Positions 46,549-62,100 of a stretch of DNA of 64,000 nt are shown here, piece after piece; positions within the stretch are counted from its first letter, which is position 1; each line of letters starts with the position of its first letter. The notes under the pieces are model-generated. The model did no database searches and was not told where the DNA came from. It saw only the letters and a list, made by a program, of their open reading frames with translations. Source of the DNA: Guyanagaster necrorhizus (lineage: Eukaryota > Basidiomycota > Agaricomycetes > Agaricales > Physalacriaceae); contig NW_025064920.1 of the NCBI RefSeq assembly GCF_019112545.1, positions 1 to 64,000 on the forward strand. Reading direction: 5' to 3'. The translations under genes were made by a program, and so were the position numbers.

Positions 46549-48415
46549 CTAAACTGTGGAAATTTTTATGACCTCGCCGTTCGAGGAATGTGTCGATGCT
46601 GCTTCCTGTACTTTACGATGTTCCATTTCTGTGACGTGTGTTAAGTTGAGCCTTAAGAGGTATATGAAGCGTACCATATTCATCGGGATGTTCAGCATGC
46701 GTGTAGATCTGAGTAGTGATTTGAATGCCACTGCGAGTCGATGGGACGCCTCAGAATTAAACGCTCTCAGTGAGAAGAAAATATACGTACACTCCAGCAC
46801 CAGTAGGCTTGCTCCCACTGACACTCTCCGATGTTACCTCTCCTCTTTCCTCATTATAAACATTGATACCGGTAGAACGAGCGACCTTGATGAGCAGTCC
46901 TGGATTGCAATGTGGTCATAATCACCGTTAAGGAACACTGAACTCTACTCACGAGACATCGACATTTCGATTTGTAGCTTGACAATGTATACCACCGGGT
47001 GGAACTAAGTACAACAGTCCCGTTCATTTCGGCAAATAGACTCCGTGTGATAGAATAGCTCACCTGACAGTAGACGAATTGATTCCTGAGAGCAGTGACG
47101 CCCAGAAGCAGAATGTCCATGCCGATAGAGATAACAATTATGTACTGATTGAAGCTGTGGTAATAATAGAGTGAGCAAGTAGAGCGACTCGTGAGCGCTG
47201 GGGGACATACCGCATGACCTTATCATACTTCTTTAGACCGTGCTGGATGAGCCGTGTCTTTACTTTCCAAATGAACAGAAGATTAAGGAACAAGTCCAAA
47301 ACTGCGATGTCACTATTAATAGTCGGCGACATTGACGTCGTGGCATTGCAACATACGAAGGTACACAGATTTCTCGAATCGATCATACCAATGGTTCAGC
47401 TGAAGTGATTGTCAGTGGAAGACACACAGTACAGCGTCGTGAAACAGACCCAGATGTACGTCGAGTTGATTTGGAGATGCGCCGGGATCCCTGTTTGAGC
47501 ATAGGTGAGGTCCAGATGTTTTCATCTCCATAGATATCAGCTCTACTTACAAATGCAAGCCGTGGATATCGATATCGCGGTCACTATGGCGGCCACAGAA
47601 GCCTTGAGAATGAACTAGGGACGGCTGAATTTCATAGGAAGCTCCTGAACGGTTAATGTAACATACCCTTTGCCTTGGCTGCGAGTACAAGATGCAAAGT
47701 CGATTTACGATAATCAGCATCAGGCACTGAACCTGGTTTTAAGGTTTTAGAGGAGGCCGAGCATCGGCCGCAGTAGAGACTTACTTGACAGATCCAACAG
47801 AGGATGACTGTGAGAAAGACACCGAGACCGGGGGGAAAAATCTTTGCGCTGTAGAAGATAAGTACCTCATTACGATGTCCCATGTTATGACTTACAGATA
47901 ACCCCACGAAACGATCTGCAGAAAATTGTTGAGGATGAACGGTACTGCATCCGACTCATTGGGATACGTACACAAAAACCAAGGTCCCTAGTTACACTGA
48001 AATGAGGATACCATAGATCCAGAAAAGAAACGGAGTCACTGACGCAAGGATTTCCACCCAAATCATGACGATGTACCCGGAGAACTAAAGAGCGTGAGCT
48101 GAGTATAATCTCAAGGTAGTAAGAAATGCAAGGGTGCTCACTCTTCTTGCTCTCCTCGTCTCCAGAATGGCGCACCAAGTGACATTGACGGCAAATCCAA
48201 ACTATGGAAACGTTCGGACGCGTAATAAAGATGGATGACGTGGAACGACGTACGAAAAAGCCAAAGACGATGGATCCCAGGGTTAAATCTCCTTTAGTGA
48301 CTTCCAGTTCCTCAAAGCTACGAGTCAGAAATGTTCATACATGCTGAGCATGTACATCGTCCATCATAAAGTTGACGTACGGATACTGGGTTTTGAAACC
48401 GACGTCAATAGACAT
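46549..48415 (-). CDS. Predicted seven-TM membrane protein, basidiomycete orphan family
   Basis: Starts MSIDVGFKTQYP (48415; first exon 48381-48415) and ends at TAG 46549-46551, with many short introns. After splicing it has about seven hydrophobic helices: LTLGSIVFGFFFGFAVNVTW, SGYIVMIWVEILASVTPFL, GLGVFLTVILCWICQVQCL, KASVAAIVTAISISTAC, LLLDLFLNLLFIWKV, YIIVISIGMDILLLGVTAL. A polar, Ser-rich cytosolic tail ends NGEVIKISTV. LNHWYDRFEKSVYL and RLIQHGLKKYDKVMRFN resemble a GPCR-like family I have seen only as hypothetical proteins in basidiomycetes. Receptor function is a guess from topology. One acceptor near 47310 is ambiguous. Confidence 0.65.
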
Positions 48416-51400
48416 GACGAAAGAAAGGAATAGCCAAGCGAGGGGGGGAAGAGGACAGGGCTGAGGTCTGACCAGGAAGATTGCCGCGTATCTTATATAG
48501 ACCTGCGGGGACGATCAGAACCTCCTAAGAACTCTTCGCTTCTTAGCAAAGGAGTCTATTTGTCAAAGGGAGATTTTCGTTGATGCCGTGCGATACAACT
48601 TGCGAACTCGGGCACCGCTAGTCCCTATGATAACGATTTGGATTTATCGACTGGGTACCGGGAGGAGGAAAGCAAGAAAAACGACGCTATGGTAGTTAAA
48701 CGAGATAACAACGGCTCATCGGATATATGTCGGGCTCCCGTCATTTTACCTAGTATGAGCGATCTAAGCGATCATGTAGCGGACGGAACGCTTCGATCAA
48801 TCCCCGCCTGCGCTAGAAAGGGAACCCGTAGTATACCCTATGAATCAGATCCCCATTTTCCAGAAATTTTGGAGATTTTATCTGAATTATGACACCTAGG
48901 TTATGACTAAAATTTGGGGTCGGTCCCCCGACACACTTCCCTATGCGGCCCACCCTTATGCCGAAGGTGCGGAAGTCTCAAACTTTGCTTAAAATTCCAA
49001 TTATTTGTCCGAATTCGTAGCTGGGTTCAGTTGGCTAGGTCCAAATGTCCGTCTCTTTGACCTGAGTTCGAAATTAGATTTCACGGAGATCTGTACTGGA
49101 TCCATATGGTTATACCCCGGGGTCCTTCTGGGCAGCGTGGCTCAAAGGAAAGAAAGGAGTTCTGATGGGTTCGGGAGGAATCTAAATCGAAAATTTCAAC
49201 TTGATTTTCAAGTTGGAAGATTCTGTGAACGTGCACACGGTGAAATTGAAATCGGGCGGGGGTCGCAGTGCGGAGCTTTCCGGATGAGGGTATCCCGCTG
49301 GTCCCGATATCTGCCCACGATATTTGCTTCCGCGGGCATTCACTCTCTGATAGGTTGCCCATTACTTTTACCTTCTTTTCTACTAAGAACTCCGGCTCAG
49401 GGGTGACAATTTTGATATCAATCACTAGCAAATGCTCCGGATTGGCAAAACGCTGTGCTGATACTATTGTAGCCTCTAACAATATCAACATGTAAATGTG
49501 CAGGGGTCCCCATTTCCAAAAGTCGGACGATCTGGGCTTAGATCGGATGGAATTTAAAGCTGAGTGAATTGTGCTTCCGGGTCATTAAGGTGGTCTACGT
49601 TATCTTGACTCTGGAAGCCTCTGTTTAGCCTGTTGTAAGTAAACGTAACGATAATGTTCAATTGTAGTACAATACACTCTGGATCGCAAGACTGGATGAA
49701 AATTATACCTCTGACATAGCCGGTCGCATCGCTCCAAGCAACCACCCATAAATCTTGAGCCAGGTGCGAGGAAAGTATTCAGGTGCTTGTTGCCCTGTTC
49801 GTGTTAACAAGGACCGCTTCAGTGGAAAGGAATGACTCAAGTCAAATTTAGGTAGACATCTAACATGTTCCAACTTGTACCGCATGTAGGATGATCAAAA
49901 ATGCTCCAAAGGAGTGCGCTGAATAGAGGCGGCGGTAAATTAAGGACCGTAGGATGGGCTCAAACCCCTGTCCTACAAAGACACATAAGAATTGCGAATA
50001 GAAAGCTATAGAAAGTACGATTCGGCCATCAATGATAGGCCAATATCAATATCACTCTGAAACCGCTGAAATGATATAGTAATCATCGGTATCTTCTCAC
50101 CGTCGCAAGAGATATAGAGTCAGTTGGGAGGAGGACTAGAGTCGAAGCTGTCTTAGACTTGAGTACCTCTGTCAGAATGGTGATTCCGCGCCAGAAAGAT
50201 ATGGTCGCTCTATGGGATACCGTTATCAAAAAGAACCCATCTATGGCTAAAAGTCCGGCGAAAGTCCAGTAGCGACGACAGCTGCCTCCGCAGAGGTATT
50301 AAACCATCGGTGGATAGCTTAGTGAAGAGACAAATCACCTTATGATATCAAAATGGCGGGATGTGACCTGAGAGGACCCTTAAGTAACAGCATGCATGTA
50401 GCGGAGAACCTCCGTTATAGGTATTGATGACCCAAATATACGAAATCCTAGCGATTAAAGGTTAGAGGACGAAGATACAGCTCCGGAACACACCAGAAAA
50501 TCATTTACCCTGAATTTCATAACGGACGAACCTGAGGGATCAGCTTCCTTGACTCCGACGCTAGAAAACGCTATCTGACGGTATGATTAGGAGCAGCCTT
50601 CTAGATTTGTGCCAGAAGAACACAAGAAGACTTCAACTCACCCTAAAGAACTACGTTCCTGCTCATCGTCTCTGAGGTTTCGGATTTGGGCGCCACTGCG
50701 GTTCCAGGGGTATGTTCTGATACGTTGGTAATGTGCGCACGCACGCATTGGTTGGCCGAGAGATGACAGAACTTGGCTGGGGGGTAAGGGGGGGATTGTG
50801 AGGAAGAGAAAAGAATCCAATGAGACACATAATCAAGTTCGCACGAGAGTTACGGGAACGGTGCTGTGACTTGGAAGCGCGATGTTATGCCTAGCCACAT
50901 TTTCGCTGGGAGGGGGGACTGACATTCGGGCGTGCATACGCTTAAGCCTTGGTTTATTTAAACTGTCTGATTAAATGTTATTGCGTATGGGTTTGTGGGG
51001 AAATTGGACATTCCAAAACGAATCCGCTGCCATCAAATATTATTTGGAACAGCGCAGTTTCATAAATTCCGTTTGGCCCATATTGGAAGGTACGCGAAGT
51101 GGAGATAATGAGTTCTTCGGGTATATAGCGTGCAGGCGGCACAAGGCGCAATAGGTCTGGACAGTGCAGCAGATGCCATTAACTGGAAGCCCTAGGCGTT
51201 GGACCCATCATAGACTGAACAGCATGATGAAAACACGAGATGATCCTGCGCTCGACGAACACAGCCGAAGATACCTGGTTCTTGAAACAGCACGGACAAG
51301 AGTACACCCACCGCGCGCCAATGATCTGCCATTTATTCAATCTATAGGCAGACTAAACAGGTTGCATGGCGAGGTAACCAGGGTTCGGTAGACAGTCTTC

Positions 51401-52317
51401 AATTATTGACACATACCGTAGGCAAATTGAAAGATGCATGGGTACAAGGAAGGATCATCGTGAGCCTCGTGAGGCCTCGGAAGATCAGATTGCTGTTGGC
51501 GAATGCCGGCCTTCGACTGTTGAGTAATGATGTTATTAGGAGGGGTTGTTAGTAGCTTTTTCTGTGATGTATTCACAAGGACAGACGTATTGAATACATT
51601 CTGCGTAGCCGCCGCGTTCCAGCTTTCGGCGTCGATGCCTTGATCGATCTCCATTCGAGCTTTCGGGTCGGAAGTATGCGGGATACATATTGAATGTGGA
51701 AATCCGCGGGTGCTTTGCGGCGGTCCGGTTGACTCGTTAAGAATCACAGACAGACAATAGAGGATCAGAACATGAAGAGACCGTGGTCCAATACATGAGA
51801 ACAATGACCACGAGGCCTAATCGAGTACGGTTAGAGCGTCAGTACTAAATTTGACCACAGAAGCCGCGGCATGTGTGGGAAATATGCGTCATGAAATAGG
51901 AAACCTTGGTATTCAATATTCCTCTTCGCTTAAGCTGTTTACGCTGACGCAGAAGCGAGGGGATGCGTCTGATACGGCGATGACGCCATTTGAATATAAT
52001 TACGTAATTGATGCTGAATAATAGGAAAGGACAAATCAAGAGTGGAACCGACCGACGGCGACAATGAAAGCTATGTGAATCCTAATTTTGAATTCTCTTC
52101 TCCCCATCATACGGTTACCGCCGCAGTTCTGTACGTTGAGCTCGCTGTTCCCGACGGTGAGGGTCCACCTTTCCTCGCTGTGATAAGTGTATGATCAGAA
52201 TTGGCTGATGCAGTTACAGAGCCAATCCGGTATCCCGTCACTTTCTGCACTTATCTTCTTCTGAACCATCCTTTTTCGTGTTCGTCTCGGCTGTCAGTAT
52301 CGCGATATAGTTGTACG
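48416..52317. other. 3.9 kb with no supported intact gene; possible gene remnants
   Basis: Many open frames of 60-136 codons overlap on both strands (48638-48892 plus, 49005-49406 plus against 49081-49491 minus), which suggests chance. On the minus strand, 49554-50100 shows splice-like GT..AG signals and a frame with TGQQAPEYFPRTWLKIYGW; 50638-50828 and 51403-51804 show other minus-strand frames, the last with a Gln/Asn/Pro-rich, protein-like composition. I cannot join or name these; they may be a decayed minus-strand gene or genes divergent from the PH-domain gene. Confidence 0.4.
51403..51804 (-). CDS. Possible unrecognised ORF or gene remnant
   Basis: A 133-codon minus-strand frame beginning with a hydrophobic segment (LHVLILYCLSVIL), followed by a polar region (AATQNVFNTSVLVNTSQKK; PRPHEAHDDPSLYP). 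This would fit a last TM helix plus cytosolic tail. A companion frame upstream at 51845-52039 also has a hydrophobic start and a basic RRHRRIRRIP-type cluster. No family recognised and no verified splice joins. It could be noise. Confidence 0.25.
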   Translation of the reverse strand: MFSCIGPRSLHVLILYCLSVILNESTGPPQSTRGFPHSICIPHTSDPKARMEIDQGIDAESWNAAATQNVFNTSVLVNTSQKKLLTTPPNNIITQQSKAGIRQQQSDLPRPHEAHDDPSLYPCIFQFAYGMCQ

Positions 52318-55300
52318 ATGGAGGATCCGCCGCGAGTTCAGCCTGTAGTTTCGATGAGAGCGGGTACACAGGTGCGTGACGCTGTTGTTTTTCCGCGTTT
52401 TATGGTCTGACGACCTTGACAGTCGAGGACGAGTAAATTAGTACAGAAATTGTCGAATCTTCGCAGCAGAATCCGTCTTTCAAGTGTGCGCAAGGGCAGC
52501 GTCGATCTTGCACTCGAAGGGCCATACAGGCAGTCGACTTCAGTGGGTGCCCGGATGGCCAAACCTTATATGTCCCAGCCCATCCTCGCGATGCCCAATC
52601 CTTACAATATACAGCAGCGTCGAGGCGCTGATGAATCACCTTCACCGTCTCCCTCCAGTTCTCATACTGGAACCGAGCCTTGCAGTGCCCCGGTTCCGCC
52701 AAAACGTACTCGCCATTCAGTATCGACTGCAGTAGTTACTGGTACCAACACGGGTGTTGTTTTTACTGGCAAAGGTATTACCTTCGATGGCTTATCCAGC
52801 CAAAATCTGTATTCAGCAACCAACGCCACCAACAAGCATACTTCAGGTCTGCCTATTGAGCATAGCAGAACCATGGAGGGGGCATCATTGTTACCACCCA
52901 GAGATATCCACTTACTCAATCATGGGCCGCTGTCGACGTCGGACACGACTGGGAAATTGGCATCGTTAACGGTGGTTCCCGCCGCGCAAGCAAGTCTCAA
53001 CGCTTCCAGTGAAGCGGTCGTCCATCGTCCAAACATTCCTTTTATATTGACCTCATCGCCTGGCTTGTCGTTGCCAAAGGCAGCTCCCCATGACCATGAA
53101 GAGAGTCTTTCCTTTGCCAGCACGTCGACCAACTCGTTTCACACACCGCCAAGCCACTCTCATTCATTACATGGCGGATCTTCATCATGTCTTCCAACAA
53201 CATCCATTGCCTTGTCGACGCAGACGATGTCAACCTCACGACCTTCATCCAGAGGCAACAATTCATTAGGTGGTCCATCGATCTTGATACACGACACCAA
53301 CGCAATGCCAGATTCTAGCACTTCGCCTACTGATGCACTTACTCTCCGCGAGGGGGAGGCAAACACTTACTCGGTATCTCAACCATCAATGCCAGTGTCT
53401 GGCCTGCTCCTGGCTCCTGCATCATCCCCTTTGACGCGATCTGTCTTCAATGGATCGTCGAATTTGGATAGTGGAGAATTGGCGTCCTTCGTTTTCCCAC
53501 CGCCAAAAAACCATAATCCTTTGGCTGGAATAGAAAATACTTTGCCGTTGACGCCACCTGTTTCCTCTTCTCCAAGACTTTCGACCCCCTCCCTGTACGG
53601 GACGACGCCTACGCGTCGAACACCTCCCTCTCTTCCAATGCCTTTACGCCGCTTCAGTATGACCCTTCCTGAGGGTGCAGGTTCTGCGAGACTATCGCCC
53701 TCGTTGATCACGCGACATCCCCCCATGCCGATCCTCAATTTACCGACACTGCCCCCTTCCTCCACTTCATCCAATGCCGCTGCGCTTAACTCTAATGCTA
53801 ACAAGCCACATCAAAAACTCAGAAGTATGCCAGCCTTGCCCAGGCAGGGCACGAATATTGACGAAGATGAAGATGATGAGGAAGACGACGACGGTGAAGA
53901 TACCGAGAATGGCGACGATTTTGTTGAGGCAAGTGACGGTGGAGACGATGACGATGATAGGACAGCGGAAGACGGTCCTAGAGCAGATTCATCAGCACTA
54001 GCTTCGTCGTCACGACAGTATGCGAGAGCTCAAGCTTTACCACCTTCGTTGCATCTTCCGATCGACTTGGCTCGCCTAGATCTTTCATTCCTTGATAACG
54101 CACCACGCTCCCCTGATCTGAAAGGGAAGGGTAAACAAAAGGAAGATTCCGACCTTGCTTCTGCCACGCCTACCGCGTCCAAAGGAAAAGGCCTTCCTAC
54201 CCCTCGAGAACAACCCTTCTCGAACGACTACTTTTCTGTTGCGACACCCTCTGGTCCAGCATCGAAGACCCCCAGTGCTGCCGCATTCTCTCCGGTACGT
54301 ACACCCCGCTTGGAAGACGGTATGCAGACTCCGGGATCACCACGCCGTCATATGGTTGATGGTAGACCGACGATATATAAACATGCTTCTAGGAGTATGA
54401 TAAATATCGTAGGACCGTCGTTGTGTCGTCGGGATGAGCAGAAAGAGGCAGAAAGGGAGAACGAAATCGAGATTGTGCCACGGACCACGGGGCTTGTGGG
54501 GGTTGTGGCTCGGTTACCTCCATCAACTGACAAAGAGTTGGAACTTTCATCTCCGGTTGCTCAGCTAAAGGTCTCGGCTGATACGCAAGGCACTCTTCAT
54601 CGACGACGGTCGCTTCCCACCTTCACAGCTGGCTCACCGCCTCCACCTTACCCTTCATTCGCTCCTTTCAAAGGCTTCCCTATATCCTCACATCAAGCGC
54701 CTCCTGATTTCGATGCCCCCCATAGAGTTGAGGGGCGAGAAACTCTGCCGGAATACTCGAATTCCATTTATCTGCGTACCGTCATGCCCCGGAAGATGGA
54801 GTTTACTCAACCAGGCGTGCAGGCTAAAGATCGAAAATGGAGGAGAGTAGTTTGTGAGCTCGAAGGGACGGTGTTTCGCGTGTATGAATGTCCCCGGGAG
54901 GCGGCTGGGGTAAGCGCGATTGGATTGTGGTGGGAGAAGAAAGTTGGTGTTGGGGACGCCAGCATTCCCGCGACGAGCGGACCTGCGTCCACGAAGGTGG
55001 CGTCCGATACTATTCTGGGAGATAGAACAGAGCCAGTATCGAAGTTGGGAGAGGTAGTCACTGACGCGGCAAGGGGTGGGGGGGAGACGGATCTTGAGCT
55101 TTCCCCGGAGTCACCTGTACCGAGTCAACAAGAACCGCAGCAGACCTTCATGCACTCAAACCAGAGTCGGTCAAAACTGGCTAGCCTGCTTAAGCCATCC
55201 AGACCGCTCAGTAGATCACGCAGCGACGTACCGAGTCCCCCGAGATTGTCGACACCGAGTCAGCCAAGGTCATCGTTGTCGACACCGAGACCACGTACTC

Positions 55301-55918
55301 CTACGGTAGCGATATCTTCTTCTCCCTCCGATAGTAGTCTGACGATCTCGACGCCGTCATCTTTGTCGTCTTTGGGGTCGTCACCACGTCATAGAAGTTC
55401 GAGCTCGAGATCGCATTTCCGCCCGGGTCGTACACCTGCTCCTTCAATAATGTCTGTTCCTGAGTTACCAGAGGGTGAATTGATCAGAGCGTACACTCTG
55501 CAGAATGCGGAGAGTGGGTTGGGGAACGACTATTTAAAGAGGAAGAACGTGATACGAGTGCGAATGGAGGGCGAGCAATTTTTATTGCAAGCTATGAATG
55601 TGGCGTGTGTTGTAGAATGGATTGAGGTATGTACGCAGACAATTTTGATGGCCGTTGCTAACAGATGTCTATTTGTTGTCTAGGGCCTGCATTCTGCGAC
55701 GAATGTTTCATTAGACCTTGATGAACGTCCGATGCCCAGAGGTCCGCTATTCCCTAGGTCCTTGAATCGTGTGCTATGTGTCATTCTGGAACTGACTGTT
55801 ATCTTTACTTAGGAGACGTAGACGCCGTGCTGTCCGCAGGACAGAGACCACTACGGTATCAGGTACTACTACGAATACTCTTTCCGTTGATGCACAACCG
55901 CCTGCGCAAACGACATGA
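52318..55918 (+). CDS. Large PH-domain protein, function unknown
   Basis: Exons 52318-52371, 52423-55626, 55684-55757 and 55813-55918 join to exactly 1145 codons plus stop. The start [11 protein letters not shown] lies on a short first exon ahead of the huge second exon. Residues about 30-780 are Ser/Pro/Thr-rich and disordered, with an acidic tract ([16 protein letters not shown]) near residue 490. A split pleckstrin-homology domain follows: [16 protein letters not shown] then [20 protein letters not shown], a roughly 170-residue low-complexity insert, and the second half [50 protein letters not shown], where the Trp of the PH C-terminal helix is present. A basic tail [10 protein letters not shown] follows. 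Phosphoinositide or membrane binding is inferred from the domain only. Confidence 0.85.
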
Positions 55919-56629
55919 TGGTAATGATATTCACGCAATATTACTGACGCTCGTGTATATAATATAATTCTGGATCATGATGTTTCCCCTTTCTTTGGGT
56001 AGTAATCTCTTTTCTTTTCTTTGGCGCGTATGCAATGCAGCGACTTGTATCAAAGTTCTATAACTTTATATACCATTTACCCCAGTCTAATACTGTAGCA
56101 ATAACGCAACGAATGCCATGACATGCTCTAGAACTTCTATGACTCGTAAGTGTCGGGTTGTATACCTTCAAACGGCTTCTCGCCTTGTATATGTGCATTA
56201 TGAAAGTATCTAGTATTGCTGTAAACTTGTTCTGAGCGTGAAAAAGAGCTCTCAAATGCACAGGATATTTTTAGGATTAGTTTTTTTCCTTTTTTTTTTA
56301 CGAGGAATTATATCACGTGTTCATCCGAAGGTTGCCGATTTTGGAAAATTGGAGGCATCAACACGACGTTCGTTATCTGCACCGCCCTTCATCGATATCC
56401 TTTGCCATTTCTCTCTGCGGTTCGGGAAACCGGTTCATAACACTTCCTTCAGCCTATTTTCGACGGTTAGGTGACCCGTTCTCCCACAAAAATCAAGAAA
56501 AAAATAGGCGAAGTCCCTGTCTCCAGCCTGCAGCAGCTCCAGAAAAACGACATCTTGGGGACCAAAAGCTTTTGAAACCCGTCGCAATCCAATATAAAGA
56601 CACATTCCGACGATTTGGAAAGCCTGAAG
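55919..56629. other. Intergenic between PH-domain gene and PP1 gene
   Basis: Contains the 3' UTR of the former and the promoter of the latter. Poly-T/C tract near 56280-56300. No gene recognised. Confidence 0.55.
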
Positions 56630-58621
<1,992 letters not shown>

Positions 58622-59135
58622 ACGGCTTTTACGTTCCAGTGAACCTTTGCGTCTTATGTCGAGGAGCACCCCGACTTCCTCTCCTTTGCCGTCTCACAAG
58701 CTCCCCTTCATCGTTGCATAGTGTCCCTCGCTCCTCCACGGACTACGTAGGTGCCGTTGCTTTTCTTTGTTATAATGTGAGACTAGGTACGCGTACAATA
58801 TCATATATTTCTTTTTCCCTCTTTCCCTCTTTCCTGCAGGTAAATATGGCATGCCTTGAAGGTAATTTCAAGCACAGTCTGTTCATATTCTTTGCATCCA
58901 GTCTTTACTCTTCCTTCGACACCGTGTAAATTATCTCTACCTCAAATCCAATGATCTAACAAGCTTCTGTTTTTTCAATGAAACCGTAGAAATGGTATGA
59001 TTCAAAAATATTTTACCAACTTCTTAGCCAAAAATGGAATCCTATTTGGATCTGAAACCCCAAGGGAAATACTCGATTTAGCCACGACGTGGGGTCGAAA
59101 CGCGACCACCATCTGACTGTGATACCCTGCATGAA
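58622..59135. other. Intergenic between PP1 and ATG11 genes
   Basis: About 510 bp; contains the PP1 3' UTR and the ATG11 promoter. No further gene seen. Confidence 0.55.
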
Positions 59136-62100
59136 ATGCTGCAGATATGTCGCGCGGAGGACGGTCAGGCATTTCAGGTATGCTGTGACCATATCCTGCT
59201 AAGCAGAGCACTCAAGACGATGCATAGGTGAATGCTACTCTCCGAGACATTGAGAGGTGAGGTATACGGTACCTCCTGATGACCGGCGGTCGCTGACGAT
59301 GTACACAGAGTAGGGAGTATCGAACTCTTCTTACAGCAGGAGACCGGAGTCCCCCAAGAGGCTATACTCGCGTACCTCTCCGACGGACGACGATTGACGA
59401 ATGCGAATATAAGGGAACTTGCTGGTGCTCACGATCAGGTGCGTCGTACTGCCCTTCCTCCGCCGTTCTTCATTAAAAATATGGGTCCAGTCCATCTACG
59501 TATTCAATAAAGTCTACCTGGACTTTGATATTAATGAAGTGCTACGCGACCTCCGGGTAGAACCAGCCTTCCAGCCCCCAATTGAAGGTGAGTGGAGTCT
59601 ATGCCATGGAGCTTGGATCCATTAACAAAAGGGGTCTTCACAGAGAGTATTTCCGCAACCCCTCCTTTCAAGGCTTCAGATTTGTCTGCTTCGTACCTTG
59701 CAGCGGCTCACTCACATCATGAGACCGTCAAGTATCTCCATACAACCATGCACCATCAACACGAAGCTGTCCAGATTGCGTCGAATAGTTTGGACCTGAA
59801 CGTTCTCGCTCTAGTAGATACGTATGACGGGCTTTCTTCGGGATTCAAGAAGGAGCTAGACAAACAGGCAGCGCTACTCGCAGGGTTGGAAGTGGACTTG
59901 GATATCATCAGCCGCGTGCGTATACATACGGAGTTCGTGTCGCCTGCAGTACGGAAAGCGATGGAAGCGGGCGATAAGGCTCGTACGCTGGGAGATTACG
60001 TTTCGAATGCAAAGATGAAGCAGGTGGCAGAAACGTGTGCGAGGACGCATAATGACCTTTACTTGAGATTTGAGCAAGTGAACGAGGTTGTCGGTAAGCT
60101 CAAAGAAGGCACGTCGACTGTGCGGACCGCAGCGGTTTCGACCCAAACACTGGATGAGGCTGATGGATGCTTGCGACGATCTCGAGACATCTTCGAGAAG
60201 ATTACCGACGGCGCCACACCGTTGGAGGGTAAGTGTCTCATCCATATCTGTTTAACTCGCTTTCCGATTCGAGAATAGGTCGTGCTCTTAATTCTGACGA
60301 CAGATTACAAGGTTGTGTTAACTGGCTTCCTTTATCAAAATTGAGCTTACTCTTTGTCAGAGCTCAAGCATTTAGATCTTACTCTCCGGGATCAATTGCA
60401 ATACATCGTGGACGCTAAGGTATTTTCCACTCGTCTGGCCTCCGAGAAGTTTTTTTTAATCACTTTAAGGACCCAGAATACATATACACATCAGTGCATT
60501 AGTATAACACGGTCAATCAGTCTCTTGAATACCGACATGCAGCAGATCCCCGCGAGTTTACAGGCCTTATCAAACAGCTTTCGGGGTAAAAATAGCTTTT
60601 CGCACATTCAACGTTTGCACAATATGCTTTATGCCTATGGTGCCACCGTTATTGAAATCGTGAGAAGGAAGGAGTTCTGTAAGGAGTTCATCTTGTTGCA
60701 ACGAGACTTGTCTCATACTGCGGTAGCCAGGTTCTTCTATCAACGAGCCCAAAGCATTCTGGAAGTCATGGCCAAGTTATCGTAAGCATTAACGTCAACG
60801 TCTAAAGATCACGAATGACTTTTCAATCTGGTAGTGCCAACGAAAGGAAACGCCGTCAAGTATATCGTGGAGAAGTTCACGGTCAATTGCCGTTCGAAAC
60901 CCGGGGCATGGATGATCCTGTGCCAACTATTGATTTTTCTCCTTCCGGGAGTTCCGACGCTGCCTATTCCATTGAACGATCCGATGTTGACGGTACAGAT
61001 TATTTCTTTCTCTCGATAGGCACTACTAACCCCATCCTAGGTCTTCTTCACGTCCTTGATGATCTAGAGCAAGCGTCCCGCAATGACAATGATGCTGAAG
61101 CACTTTCTGCTGTACAGGAATGCAGAACTGGGCTGGAGAGATTGGTCGTGAAAATGGACAGCTTGGAATCTGGTTTCGATAGGATCGCCGAAAGGTCGCG
61201 TGCGTTTATTTCTTTCAATAGGTTTTCTGGGTTTAACATAAAACTTGATGACAGTACTCTCTGCTTCTCGGATATCTCATTCTCGTCGAAGGTGTTAGTC
61301 AATTGTCCGTTTCGTAATAAACTGTCTTTTTATTGACCTTTTTTTTTCAGCTATAGAAGCTGATGAACATGCGTATAATGAAGTGATAGATCAGCTTCGG
61401 GCTGTTCAGGAAACCAAGAACCGTCAAGAGTCGCTCTTTCAAGAAGAGCGTCTCGGTCTTAAGGGAGAAATTCAGCGCTTGCAATCTACACTACAAGCTG
61501 CTGCCTCCAATGCTTCTGAGGAACGGGACCGAGCCGACAGGCTGGAACGCGAACTCCATGAAGCCCGAGCTCAGATTGAGAGCGAAACCAGGGCTCGTCG
61601 CATTACCGAGGAACGGAACGCAGAGTTGATTAGAGACGCGGATAATAAAGGGTCAGAGTTGGGTCGAGCATTAGCTGAGGCGACAAATCAAGCTAAAGCA
61701 ATCGAAGTCTTGCGACAGCAGCTTGCTCACATTCGGAGTGAATCCGAGGATATCAAGACGTTAGAGGCGAAAAATTCGGAGAAACTCGCGGCTTTGATGG
61801 AAGATCAAGCCAATAACCTGCGTTTGCTAGAGGAATCTCGTGCACGGGGAGAGGATTTGGAACATCAGATTCAAGCCGCGCGTGCGGAGAGCCAGGAGAT
61901 GAACAGTGCATTGAAGGAAGTTGGCCAGGAGAAGGATAGGCTTTTGCGAGCGCAGGCGTCCGACCATGACCGACTGCTGCGCGATCATATTGCGGAGGCC
62001 GACGGAGACCGTGCCGTACTTGAGCATCGTCAGACTGAGTTGCTACTCGAGAAGGACGAGCTTCTGAGACAGATGAAAGATGTAAAATCTGATCTAGAGA

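Noticed and set aside
49005..49491. Overlapping 133- and 136-codon frames on opposite strands
   Set aside because: Two long overlapping antisense frames without motifs indicate a low-stop region rather than genes.
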